A stretch of 64,000 bases of DNA from Thalassotalea euphylliae. Lineage in GTDB: Bacteria; Pseudomonadota; Gammaproteobacteria; Enterobacterales; Alteromonadaceae. Made by a program: the position numbers and the translations under genes. The first letter of the stretch is position 1. Each line of letters opens with the position of its first letter. Below, piece by piece: positions 63,346-64,000 of the stretch. The stretch spans positions 4,154,001-4,218,000 of the forward strand of contig NZ_QUOT01000001.1 in NCBI RefSeq assembly GCF_003390375.1, written 5' to 3'. Below the pieces are notes generated by a model that ran no database searches, was not told the origin of the DNA, and was given only the letters and a program-made list of their open reading frames with translations.

Positions 63346-63578
63346 AGTTGGAAGTTTTAAGTTTACTGGTTTGGCTATCAATTGCAGGTGCTGTTGGAGT
63401 CTTTGCAGCTGGCTTTTGTTTTGGTCGCTGGGCAATAACAAAAGTTATACAGCGCTATTTCTGTAAACATGAATTTGTCCATATCGAATACAAAGGTAAA
63501 GAAGTTTCCGCTTATTGCCACATATGCCAATTTACTAAAGCAGCAAATAAAAGAGTTAAAAAGGGAAACAACGTATGA
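63336..63578 (+). CDS. Small membrane protein with cysteine pairs
   Basis: This 80-residue protein has one N-terminal membrane helix (about 8-30) and then a cytoplasmic or external part with 'YFCKHEF' and 'AYCHICQF', a CxH...CxxC-like layout that could bind a metal. It overlaps genes on both sides (10 bases and 4 bases). Family unknown. Confidence 0.55.
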   Translation: MFVELEVLSLLVWLSIAGAVGVFAAGFCFGRWAITKVIQRYFCKHEFVHIEYKGKEVSAYCHICQFTKAANKRVKKGNNV

Positions 63579-64000
63579 GTATCACTGCAATTGCACTAGG
63601 TATTGCCAAGTTACTTGATGTAGACGACTGGGTGATTGACAAACTTACTAGCTCAGATAACCAAGCGGTGAATTTGGCGGGTAAAGTGGTTGAAGCGGCG
63701 CTTGATATTACCGGCGCATCTAGCCCCAAAGTGGCCTTAATTTCACTAGAGCAAAACACGGAATATCGCTATCAACTCGATAAGCGCTTACAAGAACAAA
63801 AGCATGAGTTGTTGATGGCAGCTTTTGCTGATCGCAGTGATGCACGTGATATGTACAAAGCTCACCACAGCCAAGCAGACCAGATTGCCAAAGGCATTAT
63901 GCGCTGGAATTTACCCGTAGTATTGCTGCTGGTAATCGCTAATTGCTTGGTGGTTTTTTACTTTAAAGACAACGCAGCACTACTGGCAATTGTCTGCAAT
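63575..64000 (+). CDS. Membrane-anchored hypothetical protein (3' partial)
   Basis: The frame opens at the ATG overlapping the previous stop (ATGA) and runs with no stop to the window end, 142 codons. The first 110 residues are soluble and helical, followed by a membrane helix ('LPVVLLLVIANCLVVFYF') and perhaps another beginning at the cut. The overlap implies co-translation with the previous gene. It resembles the small membrane proteins of phage lysis modules, without a recognised family. Confidence 0.65.
   Translation, partial: MSITAIALGIAKLLDVDDWVIDKLTSSDNQAVNLAGKVVEAALDITGASSPKVALISLEQNTEYRYQLDKRLQEQKHELLMAAFADRSDARDMYKAHHSQADQIAKGIMRWNLPVVLLLVIANCLVVFYFKDNAALLAIVCN

Noticed and set aside
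63556..63759. Minus-strand 67-codon ORF near the right end
   Set aside because: It is antisense to the open frame that starts at 63575 and overlaps its stop-start junction.

Overview
The window looks like chromosomal DNA of a marine gammaproteobacterium of the Alteromonadales, most likely Colwelliaceae (Thalassotalea- or Colwellia-like). The basis is the 16S sequence as I recognise it, a branched-chain amino-acid/ETF catabolism set with PsrA-like operators, and gmhB directly upstream of an rRNA operon, as in E. coli at rrnH. No tool or database was used, so the taxonomy is inference.

Layout. (1) 1-2541: the end of a valine/branched-chain catabolism operon (3-hydroxyisobutyryl-CoA hydrolase, 3-hydroxyisobutyrate dehydrogenase, SDR dehydrogenase). 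(2) 2697-9253: gmhB, then a complete rRNA operon with two near-identical promoters, 16S, tRNA-Ala(UGC), a tRNA-Ile-like fragment, tRNA-Ile(GAU), 23S, 5S and terminator. (3) 9530-19745: housekeeping and catabolic genes: PagL-like lipid A deacylase, YlqF GTPase, HIT protein, methionine gamma-lyase divergent from a TyrR-family activator, a double-receiver regulator, YciH, and etfBA divergent from ETF-ubiquinone oxidoreductase across a pair of PsrA-type operators.

(4) 20124-50373 is the striking region. One 26.2-kb gene encodes a protein of about 8,730 residues. An N-terminal DUF4347-type domain carries a His-Gly/Ala-Cys pair like that of clan CD (caspase-fold) peptidases. It is followed by eight blocks of exactly seven propeller-like repeats, interleaved with eight copies of one beta-domain, then 7 PKD-like, 11 Calx-beta-like and about 17 more PKD-like domains, a unique C-terminal domain and a 40-residue tandem repeat. 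Downstream on the same strand lie a secreted PEP-CTERM-like protein, a type I secretion ABC transporter and its membrane-fusion protein. I infer a type I secreted or surface-anchored giant adhesin system. No TolC, exosortase, LapD or LapG gene is in the window, and I see no RTX nonapeptides.

(5) 50479-60462: ordinary accessory and housekeeping genes (DUF2780, MscS, DUF885 lipoprotein, GNAT, DUF4437, M28 peptidase, class V aminotransferase, EAL-CBS-GGDEF protein). (6) 60463-64000: a gene-free stretch rich in hairpins, a complete IS481-type element, then a tight run of small genes with an M15-type peptidase and small membrane proteins. This run looks like a phage-type lysis module and continues beyond the window.
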